Below, piece by piece: positions 1 through 5,795 of a DNA stretch of 9,364 nt. The position numbers were made by a program, and so were the translations under genes. Location: contig JBDRMV010000042.1 of the NCBI GenBank assembly GCA_043811795.1, forward strand, positions 1-9,364, in the 5' to 3' direction. The stretch is from JBDRMV01 sp043811795 (GTDB taxonomy: Bacteria; CG03). Under the pieces are notes generated by a model. That model was given only the letters and a program-made list of their open reading frames with translations, was not told where the DNA came from and ran no database searches. Every line of letters starts with the position of its first letter. Positions within the stretch are counted from its first letter, which is position 1.

Positions 1-159
1 TTTCTCGTTTGCGAGGTTTACCGCGATTGTCCTGTTCTGCGTGCGGATTAAGCCGCGTCCTATTCCCATAAATCCTTTCGTCAGCGATAAGAAGGCGATG
101 GACACAATCAGGACGGTGATGACGACTTCAATCAGCGAAAACCCTTTATCTTTTTTCAT
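1..159 (-). CDS. type IV pilin-like minor prepilin (N-terminal part, cut by window edge)
   Basis: Only the first 53 codons lie in the window; the gene continues to the left. The protein begins MKKDKGFSLIEVVITVLIVS. This is a textbook prepilin N-terminus: a short basic leader, a Gly just before Phe as the prepilin-peptidase cleavage and N-methylation site, Glu at +5, then a hydrophobic helix of about 20 residues. After it comes GRGLIRTQNRTIAVNLANE, the kind of helix continuation seen in PilV/GspI-like minor pilins. The family assembles into type IV pili or type II secretion pseudopili in the inner membrane and periplasm. I see no Shine-Dalgarno site before the ATG at 159. The gene is divergent from three other pilin-like genes and probably shares their control region. 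The type is clear, but the exact subunit (PilV, PilE or GspH/I) cannot be told from the N-terminus alone. Confidence 0.85.
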   Translation of the reverse strand, partial: MKKDKGFSLIEVVITVLIVSIAFLSLTKGFMGIGRGLIRTQNRTIAVNLANEK

Positions 160-189
160 ACGTAAATACCCATATTTTTTATTCGCATG

Positions 190-239
190 TTGTAGCATGA
201 AAGCTTGCTTTCATCTGCGAGCAAGCTCGCACGCTACAA
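190..239. repeat. cloverleaf-type palindromic repeat (two hairpins inside an outer stem)
   Basis: A 7-bp outer inverted repeat (TTGTAGC at 190-196, GCTACAA at 233-239) encloses two adjacent perfect hairpins. The first is ATGAAAGC/GCTTTCAT (197-204 with 207-214, TT between). The second is TGCGAGC/GCTCGCA (216-222 with 225-231, AA between). Nearly every base is paired, which is typical of mobile REP/MITE-like elements rather than of a terminator; there is no T tract. It lies in the leader of the leftward pilin gene. Confidence 0.8.
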
Positions 240-319
240 AACCTAAATATCCGTGACATTTTCATTCCCATTTGTCCGCATGAGGCGGATGAACGTTTCA
301 TTTTAACTTCTCTTCTATA

Positions 320-348
320 ATTATACAACGAAAAGCCCGAAATGAAAA
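320..348 (-). promoter_or_regulatory. sigma70-type promoter for the leftward pilin gene
   Basis: On the minus strand TTTTCA (348-343) is followed after 17 bp by a perfect TATAAT (325-320). The predicted start near 313 would give a leader of about 150 nt before the ATG at 159, and this leader contains the cloverleaf repeat. The assignment rests on hexamer match and spacing only. Confidence 0.5.
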
Positions 349-370
349 GCCGCAAAGCCTTTTCAATTCG
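338..370. promoter_or_regulatory. inverted repeat spanning both divergent -35 boxes (candidate operator)
   Basis: CGAAATGAAAAG (338-349) and CTTTTCAATTCG (359-370) are inverted copies matching at 11 of 12 positions with 9 bp between them. The centre at 354 is exactly 29 bp from the near edge of each -10 box. The repeat covers the -35 hexamers of both divergent promoters, so a bound dimeric regulator would control both directions. The symmetry is visible in the sequence; the regulator is unknown. Confidence 0.45.
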
Positions 371-388
371 GTATTTTCATTATATAAT
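360..388 (+). promoter_or_regulatory. sigma70-type promoter for the rightward pilin operon
   Basis: TTTTCA (360-365), 17 bp, then a perfect TATAAT (383-388). The hexamers and spacing are identical to those of the opposing promoter. The predicted transcription start at about 395 is only a few bases before the ATG at 398, so the message would be nearly leaderless if translation starts there. Confidence 0.55.
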
Positions 389-397
389 GGTTTAAAG

Positions 398-817
398 ATG
401 AACAGGATGATATTGAAAATGGGCAGACAAAAGCCGGGGTTTTCATATATTGAAATTATTCTTGCCGCTGCTATAATTGCATATGTTGCTCTCAGCTTTA
501 CACAGTCGCTCATCAATAATATAAAATCCGCAAAGATGTCTGAATTCAAGACAACTGCCTACAACAAGGCTGTAAACTGGATTGAAGAAAACAGAAGGAA
601 TTATGAGGCTTCTGTTTTGGACACCACGACCTGGACAATAGCGGAAACAGGGGAACTTGCGGCAGGAGTTGACTATACATTAAGAAAGCAGATTACACTG
701 TCGGCCCTCGGTGACAATGGTGAATATAAGGAAATTAGTGTTGAGGTTAACTGGATTGAAGGAGGGAGAGAAAAATCAGTTGAGTTTTCTACAATTAAAT
801 CCAAATACGCGGATTGA
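398..817 (+). CDS. PilV/GspI-like type IV minor prepilin
   Basis: 139 residues if it starts at 398. The prepilin motif is RQKPGFSYIEIILAAAIIAY: Gly before Phe, Glu at +5, then a hydrophobic helix. The following KTTAYNKAVNWIEENRR segment is the amphipathic helix extension common in PilV/GspI-type minor pilins. The C-terminal half (for example TLRKQITLSA and ISVEVNWIEGG) is predicted beta-rich, as expected for a small pilin head. The start is uncertain. ATG 398 gives a 14-residue leader. The in-frame ATG at 419 gives a more typical 7-residue leader (MGRQKPG), has a weak AGGA at 404-407, and leaves room for a 5' leader after the -10 box at 383-388. The next gene begins 3 bp after the stop, so the three rightward genes form one operon. 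The role would be initiating or modifying a pilus or pseudopilus at the inner membrane. The family call is firm; the exact subunit is inferred. Confidence 0.8.
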   Translation: MNRMILKMGRQKPGFSYIEIILAAAIIAYVALSFTQSLINNIKSAKMSEFKTTAYNKAVNWIEENRRNYEASVLDTTTWTIAETGELAAGVDYTLRKQITLSALGDNGEYKEISVEVNWIEGGREKSVEFSTIKSKYAD

Positions 818-820
818 AAA

Positions 821-2119
821 ATGAATGATGAAAATATAAAAAAATTATTCTGGGTTTCCTCTGTTAGAAATAGTTCCGCAGAACAGGACGCTGGTTCCAA
901 CGGGGCAAGTATGGTTTTCGCGCTGTTTCTTATGTGCTTTTTTACCATTATTTCTTTTTCGCTTGTTTTAATGATTAAACATGAATCAAAAAATACGGTA
1001 AAAAGTTTTCTTTCTCAAAGGGCGTTATATGCCGCCGAGGCCGGCGTTGAAAGAAAAATTGCCGAACTGAGGGAAAACAGCAGCACATCCGCAATTGCGC
1101 TTACCGTTTTTACCAAATCCGAATATATGGTAAACACGGTTAGTTCTCTTGGAGACAACCAGTATAATATTGTTTCAACAGGTTATGCTCCCGCTCAGGC
1201 GACGGCGGCAGAAACAAGAAAAATTTCTGTTGTTGTTAAAATTGTCCCTTTTTCAATAGATGCATATACGGATGGTATTGCGATGCGGTCTACGGGTGAT
1301 TTGACCATTGACCAGGACGTTACTATCAAGGGGGGACTATACAGTAACGGGCAGATTGCGCTCGGAGCTAACGTGACAATAACCGATAGCGAAGCCGGCG
1401 CTGGTGATGGACAGATACGCAGCGCCTATGAGTTTGCGCAAGCTGTAGATTTTGGAGCGAATTGTATTATGAGCGGTTCAAACCCTAAAATATATGCTAA
1501 TGGTACGATTACAAATAGAGGCCAAGTCACGGGGGATAACTTAGACAATCCGGCTGACTTCATAGAAGGGGCAGGGTCGGTCGAGCCGCTTCCCGAAGCT
1601 GACTGGCCTGCTTTTGACGTGGATGGATTGCTGGACGGCAACCAAACTGAATATACCGGCACACCGGAAAATATTTCGGGCGTTTTTGACCTTAGCGCGG
1701 GAAACGGTGTGCATGAGTTTAAAGGGGGAGTTTATTTTGATGCTGGGACTGTTTTTACCGGTTCGGGAACAATAATCGTTACCGGGGGTAATGGGGATTA
1801 CGGTATTGAAATGGATAATACCATCGGCAGTAGCACTACCTATGCGGCGGTGAATTTAATAGTTATTGACGGAACATGGACGGACAAGGCAATCTATACC
1901 GACCAAACTTGTTATATAGCCGGAGCTATAATCGGCTCTTTTGATGTCAGCATAGACCAGAACGTAAATTTAAGAGGCGTAATTGACTGTAAGGGAAAAC
2001 TGGAATCGGATCAGAGCGTTACGGTTGAATATGCCGCGCCGGAATGGAGTCTGCCTGATAAAAGTGATACGGGAGGAAATATTACTGTAATATCATGGCA
2101 GGAGGTACCTGCAAGTTAA
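821..2119 (+). CDS. PilX/GspK-like pilus assembly protein with beta-rich C-terminal region
   Basis: 432 residues. A polar N-terminus of 30 residues is followed by one membrane helix (about 31-52, MVFALFLMCFFTIISF). Then comes ALYAAEAGVERKIAEL (69-84), the hallmark of PilX and related pilus assembly proteins. A Gly at 28 just before the helix could be a prepilin-peptidase site; there is no Glu at +5, as is usual for GspK-type proteins. From about residue 155 the chain is long, Gly/Asp/Thr-rich and strand-like, with repeated units such as DLTIDQDVTIKGG (from about 160) and DVSIDQNVNLRGV (from about 375). These suggest a beta-helix or bactofilin-like stacked fold outside the membrane. The region contains few Cys and Lys. 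The gene sits 3 bp after the upstream prepilin gene and ends directly against the next ATG, so it is in one operon with them. The PilX-like N-terminus is well supported; the function of the C-terminal part is unknown. Confidence 0.7.
   Translation: MNDENIKKLFWVSSVRNSSAEQDAGSNGASMVFALFLMCFFTIISFSLVLMIKHESKNTVKSFLSQRALYAAEAGVERKIAELRENSSTSAIALTVFTKSEYMVNTVSSLGDNQYNIVSTGYAPAQATAAETRKISVVVKIVPFSIDAYTDGIAMRSTGDLTIDQDVTIKGGLYSNGQIALGANVTITDSEAGAGDGQIRSAYEFAQAVDFGANCIMSGSNPKIYANGTITNRGQVTGDNLDNPADFIEGAGSVEPLPEADWPAFDVDGLLDGNQTEYTGTPENISGVFDLSAGNGVHEFKGGVYFDAGTVFTGSGTIIVTGGNGDYGIEMDNTIGSSTTYAAVNLIVIDGTWTDKAIYTDQTCYIAGAIIGSFDVSIDQNVNLRGVIDCKGKLESDQSVTVEYAAPEWSLPDKSDTGGNITVISWQEVPAS
2100..2106 (+). promoter_or_regulatory. 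strong Shine-Dalgarno inside the end of the upstream gene
   Basis: AGGAGGT lies in the last codons of the PilX-like gene, 13 bp before the ATG at 2120, which itself follows the upstream TAA with no gap. It fixes the start of the PilW-like gene and allows independent loading of ribosomes, although the spacing is longer than ideal. Confidence 0.6.
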
Positions 2120-2611
2120 ATGAAAAAAACACAGGGTATTACTCTTATTGAACTTACAATTGTCATGGCAATTGCAGGGTTTCTGATTGTCGGGATTATC
2201 AAACTGATGAAAAGTTCGTCCGACATATGGCGGTCGTCTGTCAACAATGTAAATATCCAGCAGCAGGGAAGGACAGCGGTTGAGGACATGACGAGGTTTA
2301 TCCGCCAAGCGTCTGCTCCGGATACATCTATTACTCCGCTGATAGGGGTGGCATCTTCTAAGATTACATTTACTTTCATGCAGGATACCGCAACTTTCAA
2401 ATCAATGAGTTATTACCTGTCGGGAGACAGTATATATAGGGTCTTTGACGGCAGTACGCAGACGCTTGTAGATGGCGGTGTCTCCAGGATATACTTCAAC
2501 CACGTTTCTTCATATGTTGTAAGGATTGAAACCTTCACCCTGACCAGCGGGAGTGGAAGAACCCGGCAATCTCTTACAGTTAACCGGACAATACACATCA
2601 GGAATCAATAA
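2120..2611 (+). CDS. PilW/GspJ-like type IV minor prepilin
   Basis: 163 residues beginning MKKTQGITLIELTIVMAIAG. The leader ends in Gly, the mature protein begins Ile-Thr-Leu-Ile-Glu with Glu at +5, and a hydrophobic helix follows. After the helix, NNVNIQQQGRTAVEDMTRFIRQAS matches the conserved region of PilW/PulJ-type minor pilins, where a Q..GR..ME.M.R.IR-like pattern recurs. The C-terminal region has alternating hydrophobic strands (for example ITFTFMQDTATF and SRIYFNHVSSYVVRIETF), which fits a pilin-like beta sheet. It follows the PilX-like gene without a gap. The set of PilV-, PilX- and PilW-like proteins is the usual trio of a minor-pilin priming complex at a pilus or type II pseudopilus tip. 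The family call is strong; the pilus versus secretion role cannot be decided here. Confidence 0.8.
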   Translation: MKKTQGITLIELTIVMAIAGFLIVGIIKLMKSSSDIWRSSVNNVNIQQQGRTAVEDMTRFIRQASAPDTSITPLIGVASSKITFTFMQDTATFKSMSYYLSGDSIYRVFDGSTQTLVDGGVSRIYFNHVSSYVVRIETFTLTSGSGRTRQSLTVNRTIHIRNQ

Positions 2612-2627
2612 AAATTCCAGAGAAACC

Positions 2628-2645
2628 CCGGCGCTGAAATGCCGG
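2628..2645. terminator. weak hairpin between convergent genes
   Basis: CCGGC (2628-2632) pairs with GCCGG (2641-2645) around an 8-nt loop, between the stop of the pilin operon (2611) and the stop of btuB (2648, other strand). There is no clean T tract on either side, only A/T-rich sequence. It could be a weak two-way terminator. Confidence 0.3.
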
Positions 2646-2647
2646 AA

Positions 2648-4570
2648 TTAAAATTTAAGCGAAATTCCCCCTGTAAAACTTCTCAAAGAGGCAGGGTAAT
2701 AAGTTCCGGAGTATGCGCTTTCGCAGTATTGTTTGTTCCCGATGTTTTTTACTGCGAGAAAGATTTCTTCGTTATTCAGAGTTTTTGTAACTTTCATATC
2801 GACAACTCCGTAACCCGCAAGTTTGCTTTTCTGGACGTAATCGCTTCCGAAAAATCTGTCGCTTATTCCGTTGGCGCTCATATTTATTTTTAAATTCTTG
2901 GCCGGTCTTATTCCTAACTTGATACCGCATTTGTGCTTCGGGACAAGAGGTATTGCTTTTCCGTCATAGTCGCCCGATTCGAATTCCCCGCGGGTGTATG
3001 AATAAGACAATGCGGCGTCCAGAAATTCATTAAAAGCACGGCCGAAATTCAATTCCGCGCCGTTTCTTATTGTAGGGGAAGGGTAATTTTCATTTAGCCA
3101 GGAGGTATTGTTGTAATAAATTTCATCCTTGATTTTATCGTGAAATACGGAGACATAAGCGTTAAAATTACTTCCCTGGTATTTTAATCCCGCCTCTTTT
3201 TCGGTGTTTTTCTGGGGGAGAAGCGCCGGATTATAGGCGCCCCATGATACATATTCGTCGCTGCGGGGCATTCGGAATGCTTTGGAAAAACGCAGGTAAA
3301 AGTTCAGATGGGAAGTTAAAAGAAATCCGGCGCCCATATTCAGCGCCCGCAGGTTTTCGGCATTAGTATAAGATTTTCCTGCCGATTCATCATCGATGGA
3401 TTGTTTAAAATTCTCCCTTCTTCCTCCTATATCAATCGAAAACGGGTGAAAGAATAAACCAATTTTAAGAAAGGCGGCGTTGTTTTTTCTTTTCACATTC
3501 TGATCGTCATTTGCAACCGTGGGGGCTAAATTCTGCGCAACGGGCATGACGTTATAGAATGTATCGTAAATTTCTCCGCCTCCGAGCGCCGTAAGCGTTT
3601 TGTCCGAATACTGAAATTTTTGTTCTCCCGAAAGGGTGCGGGTGTAATGATTTTTATAAGTTGCCCATGAATCCATAAAACTCAAAGCGTCACGCATCGT
3701 GAAGGCAACATCCGTAATTCCTTCGATATTTCCAATGCCGTATTTGGTGCTGAGAATGGAATGTAAATCTCTGGTTTTGCCGTAATCCTCGGGAGTGTAG
3801 GTTTTTTTTAAGTCCTTTTTTTCCCAGTCCGCCTGCAGAATGTAACCGGGCAAACCGTATCTGTCCTGGTGCATCTGTATAAACAGATTCCAGGGAAGAG
3901 TGTTTTGCCGGTTTTCAATCTGTCCCGACATATTAAGCGATTCGACCTGATTGTTGTCGCGGAAACCCTGATTGAATCTGTGAGAAAAGTTCATGAAATA
4001 CGCCAAATCCCCGTCCTGTCCGTCGATACCGAACAAAGAATCGGCGCCTTTGAAACTTGAATATGAAAATCCGAGCCGTTTTTCTTTTCCGGAAGGCGTT
4101 TTTGTAATAATATTTATTACCCCGCCCGTGGCGCCGTCTCCGTAAAGGGAACTCATCCCCCCGCGTATTATTTCCACTCTTTCCACGCCGGCGAGAGAAA
4201 TCTGGCTCAAATCAACATTTGATATATCCGCATTGTTGAATTTTCTTCCGTTGATTAAGATTACGGAATTCATCGCGGCGGCTTCCCCGTAACCGCGTAT
4301 GTCAACGCTTGATTTGATTTTATTGCCCGTGACATCCTGAATGAAAATTCCCGCTTCGTATTTTAAAAGCTCGGCAATGTTGTCCGCTGAAGAATCTTTA
4401 ATTTCATCTTTGTCTATAACCGTTATGCTGTTCGGAGATTTAAAAGATTCTATCTCCCAGCCTTTTTGGGGAGTAACGACAATCGTTCCGAGGTCGCCGA
4501 GATAATCGCCGGCGAGGGCGGACGAAAGAAACAGAAACAGACCAGAAAAAAGTAAAATAGTTCTCTTCAT
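2648..4570 (-). CDS. btuB: TonB-dependent outer-membrane receptor, probable cobalamin receptor BtuB
   Basis: 640 residues from ATG 4570. That start is chosen because GGAGG (4580-4576) stands 5 bp before it and the protein then opens with a clean signal peptide, MKRTILLFSGLFLFLSSALA. A longer frame to 4660 exists but would translate the riboswitch. Features in order: signal peptide 1-20; a TonB-box-like GTIVVTP at 28-34; a plug domain with SVDIRGYGE, VILINGRKFN, VERVEIIRGGMSSLYGDGATGGVINIITK; then a long barrel of alternating strands; and the C-terminal SFTGGISLKF ending in Phe, the outer-membrane barrel signal. The family moves scarce ligands such as siderophores or cobalamin into the periplasm using TonB energy. 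The cobalamin ligand is inferred from the cobalamin riboswitch directly upstream and the BtuFCD genes next to it. As a receptor family the call is very firm. Confidence 0.88.
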   Translation of the reverse strand: MKRTILLFSGLFLFLSSALAGDYLGDLGTIVVTPQKGWEIESFKSPNSITVIDKDEIKDSSADNIAELLKYEAGIFIQDVTGNKIKSSVDIRGYGEAAAMNSVILINGRKFNNADISNVDLSQISLAGVERVEIIRGGMSSLYGDGATGGVINIITKTPSGKEKRLGFSYSSFKGADSLFGIDGQDGDLAYFMNFSHRFNQGFRDNNQVESLNMSGQIENRQNTLPWNLFIQMHQDRYGLPGYILQADWEKKDLKKTYTPEDYGKTRDLHSILSTKYGIGNIEGITDVAFTMRDALSFMDSWATYKNHYTRTLSGEQKFQYSDKTLTALGGGEIYDTFYNVMPVAQNLAPTVANDDQNVKRKNNAAFLKIGLFFHPFSIDIGGRRENFKQSIDDESAGKSYTNAENLRALNMGAGFLLTSHLNFYLRFSKAFRMPRSDEYVSWGAYNPALLPQKNTEKEAGLKYQGSNFNAYVSVFHDKIKDEIYYNNTSWLNENYPSPTIRNGAELNFGRAFNEFLDAALSYSYTRGEFESGDYDGKAIPLVPKHKCGIKLGIRPAKNLKINMSANGISDRFFGSDYVQKSKLAGYGVVDMKVTKTLNNEEIFLAVKNIGNKQYCESAYSGTYYPASLRSFTGGISLKF

Positions 4571-4575
4571 CTTTT

Positions 4576-4580
4576 CCTCC
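4576..4580 (-). promoter_or_regulatory. Shine-Dalgarno that sets the btuB start
   Basis: GGAGG 5 bp before ATG 4570 on the minus strand. It lies just downstream of the riboswitch closing stem (CCTATCC at 4604-4598) and a small GAAG/CTTC hairpin. It is the likely target of riboswitch control, since no terminator is visible between aptamer and gene. Confidence 0.7.
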
Positions 4581-4804
4581 TGCGAAGATACTTCCCAGGA
4601 TAGGCAGTAGACCAGGCTCAAGGAAAATGGGTCACTTCTATTTATTGGAAAATGGGTCACTTCTATTTTTTCCTTTTATATCAACAAAAAAAATAGAGGC
4701 GACCCTATTTTCCAATAGAGGCGACCCGATTTTCCTTATTACTGTTGCGCGGCAGCGCCCCGAATCTCACGGGGACTTCCTCTACCTATCCGGCTAACCG
4801 TAAC
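4581..4804 (-). ncRNA. cobalamin riboswitch upstream of btuB, with an inserted repeat
   Basis: On the minus strand the conserved core is present: GGAAG, then a CCCC/GGGG hairpin around GTGAGATTC (4774-4758), then CGCTGCCGCGCAACAGT (J6/3-like, ending at 4741). The B12-box-like AGCCTGGTCTACTGCC is at 4618-4603. GGATAGG (4791-4785) pairs perfectly with CCTATCC (4604-4598) to close the aptamer. Between the core and the B12 box sits a 118-bp inverted-repeat element (4620-4737), in the position of the variable peripheral stem of the family. No intrinsic terminator lies before btuB, so control is probably translational. Identification is by motif reading. Confidence 0.82.
4620..4737. repeat. inverted-repeat element built from tandem 22-25-bp units (MITE/REP-like)
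   Basis: On the plus strand two units beginning GGAAAATGGGTCACTTC (4622-4643 and 4647-4668, period 25) face two inverted units ending in GACCC(T/G)ATTTTCC (4692-4713 and 4714-4735, period 22). A 14-nt loop (4672-4685) separates the arms. The element begins AAGGAAAAT and ends ATTTTCCTT. The arms are not identical: one reads GGGTCACTT and the other, inverted, GGGTCGCCT with one extra base before GGG. Such units resemble repeats linked to Y1/REP transposases, from memory. As RNA the element would form one long hairpin. Confidence 0.85.
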
Positions 4805-4810
4805 CGTATA

Positions 4811-4839
4811 ATTTTACCCGCTTTGCTAAAATCATTCAA
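4811..4839 (-). promoter_or_regulatory. sigma70-type promoter for the btuB riboswitch transcript
   Basis: On the minus strand TTGAAT (4839-4834), 17 bp, then TAAAAT (4816-4811). The predicted start at about 4804 is just ahead of the first riboswitch helix. The -35 box overlaps the stop of the small HTH gene. btuB can therefore be transcribed separately from btuFCD. Confidence 0.6.
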
Positions 4840-5032
4840 TAGACATCTTTGGACATTGATGTCCGGTTGCTGTTTGTGCGCCTCTTATAATTCTTGAGAC
4901 CTGCCTGACGGAAAGGCCGAACTTTCCGGCGATGACTTTCAATAATTTTCCCTTTTTTCTCAACAGTATGATTTCCTTATCCCGCTGCGCCAGGTAATGC
5001 CTGAAAATGTTGTTAAGTTTTTTCTTATGCAT
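4832..5032 (-). CDS. small helix-turn-helix protein of unknown function
   Basis: 66 residues from ATG 5032. A basic N-terminus (MHKKKLNNIFRHYLAQR) is followed by a clear helix-turn-helix, KVIAGKFGLSVRQVSRIIRG (32-51): an Ala-Gly-Lys-Phe first helix, a Gly-Leu-Ser turn, and a recognition helix with SVRQVSRII. The ATG comes one base after the btuD TGA stop (TGA-A-ATG) with no Shine-Dalgarno, so it would be translated by re-initiation after btuD. A longer frame upstream overlaps btuD and is rejected. Two readings are possible. It may be a small DNA-binding regulator in the B12 operon. Alternatively it may be the stranded C-terminal HTH of a REP/Y1-type transposase, a family that can end in such a domain; the repeat element at 4620-4737 is close by. 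I do not recognise a named family, and it may be non-functional. Confidence 0.5.
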   Translation of the reverse strand: MHKKKLNNIFRHYLAQRDKEIILLRKKGKLLKVIAGKFGLSVRQVSRIIRGAQTATGHQCPKMSIE

Positions 5033-5033
5033 T

Positions 5034-5795
5034 TCAAAAAGCAGGCAGTACCGACCATGCTTTCCCGTGCGACTTTGAAATTGCGACTTTTGTTTCGTAG
5101 AGAAAAGAAATTTTTTCTTCGGTGAGTTCGTCTCTGTCCGCAATTTCGGCAATTTTTCCGTTTTTCAGGAGGATGAATTTCTCGGCGATATTTACCGCAT
5201 CATTCAAGTCGTGAAATGTTATGACGAGGGTTTTTCCGCCGTTCTTTTTAAGTTCCAGAACTTTCCGGAAAAATTTTACCCTGTGACGGATGTCCAGATG
5301 CGCTGTCGGCTCGTCCATAAGAATTATATCGGTGTTTTTCGCAATAATCTGAGCGAGGACGCACCTCTGCTTCTGACCCGTTGAAATCTCATTTATCCTT
5401 CTGTTTTTTATTTTTGAAATGTCCATCTCTTCCATTGTCTTTTCGACGATTTCCGCGTCCTCTTCGCTTCCCCAGAAATGTCTGTTCACCGCAAACCTGC
5501 CCATCTCAACGAATTCACTGACGCTGAATTCAAAAGGAATGAAGACCTCTGACGGCGAGAATGAAATTTTTTTTGCGGCTTCTTCCGTTTTCATTTTAAA
5601 AATATTTTTCCCGGCTAAAAATATCTGCCCGCTGTGGAACGGGATGTCGGCGAGAAGCGAGCGGAGGAAGGTCGTCTTGCCCGAAGCGTTTGGACCTATC
5701 AGCGCGTAAATCAGGGAGCCGCCGATTTCGCAGGCAATGTCGTTTAAGACGAAACTTTTGCCGTAGCCGGCTGAAAAATTTTTAACCTCAATCAT
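5034..5795 (-). CDS. btuD: ABC transporter ATPase for cobalamin uptake
   Basis: 253 residues from ATG 5795. This start is chosen because it overlaps the btuC stop as ATGA, follows a GGAAAAAG stretch, and gives the normal MIEVKNFSAGYGK opening. An extension to 5915 would overlap btuC. Motifs: Walker A GPNASGKTT (34-42), signature ISTGQKQR (137-144), Walker B IILMDEP (157-163) with D-loop TAHLD, and H-loop His in VITFHD (His195). The length fits the FecE/FhuC/BtuD group. Two oddities: the signature has Thr in place of the first Gly of LSGGQ, and at the usual Q-loop Gln (YVPQ-like position) the chain reads SFSPSE, so the Gln appears to be replaced by Ser82. The subunit hydrolyses ATP on the cytoplasmic face of BtuC. 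B12 as substrate is inferred from the two cobalamin riboswitches; a heme or siderophore transporter would look similar. Confidence 0.87.
   Translation of the reverse strand: MIEVKNFSAGYGKSFVLNDIACEIGGSLIYALIGPNASGKTTFLRSLLADIPFHSGQIFLAGKNIFKMKTEEAAKKISFSPSEVFIPFEFSVSEFVEMGRFAVNRHFWGSEEDAEIVEKTMEEMDISKIKNRRINEISTGQKQRCVLAQIIAKNTDIILMDEPTAHLDIRHRVKFFRKVLELKKNGGKTLVITFHDLNDAVNIAEKFILLKNGKIAEIADRDELTEEKISFLYETKVAISKSHGKAWSVLPAF

Noticed and set aside
190..239. tRNA gene (cloverleaf appearance)
   Set aside because: The pairing consists of two short perfect hairpins under one stem, with 2-nt loops, no T-loop or anticodon-arm motifs, and it is too short.
4571..4660. Upstream extension of the btuB frame by 30 codons
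   Set aside because: It would translate the riboswitch B12 box and part of the repeat. The ATG at 4570 has a strong Shine-Dalgarno and begins a clean signal peptide.
4620..4737. CRISPR array
   Set aside because: There are only two direct units per arm with almost no spacer between them, and the arms are inverted. No cas genes lie nearby.
5033..5152. Upstream extension of the small HTH ORF
   Set aside because: It is antiparallel-free but out-of-frame reading of the btuD end; the residues are low-complexity Lys/Ser-rich and unlike the HTH part.
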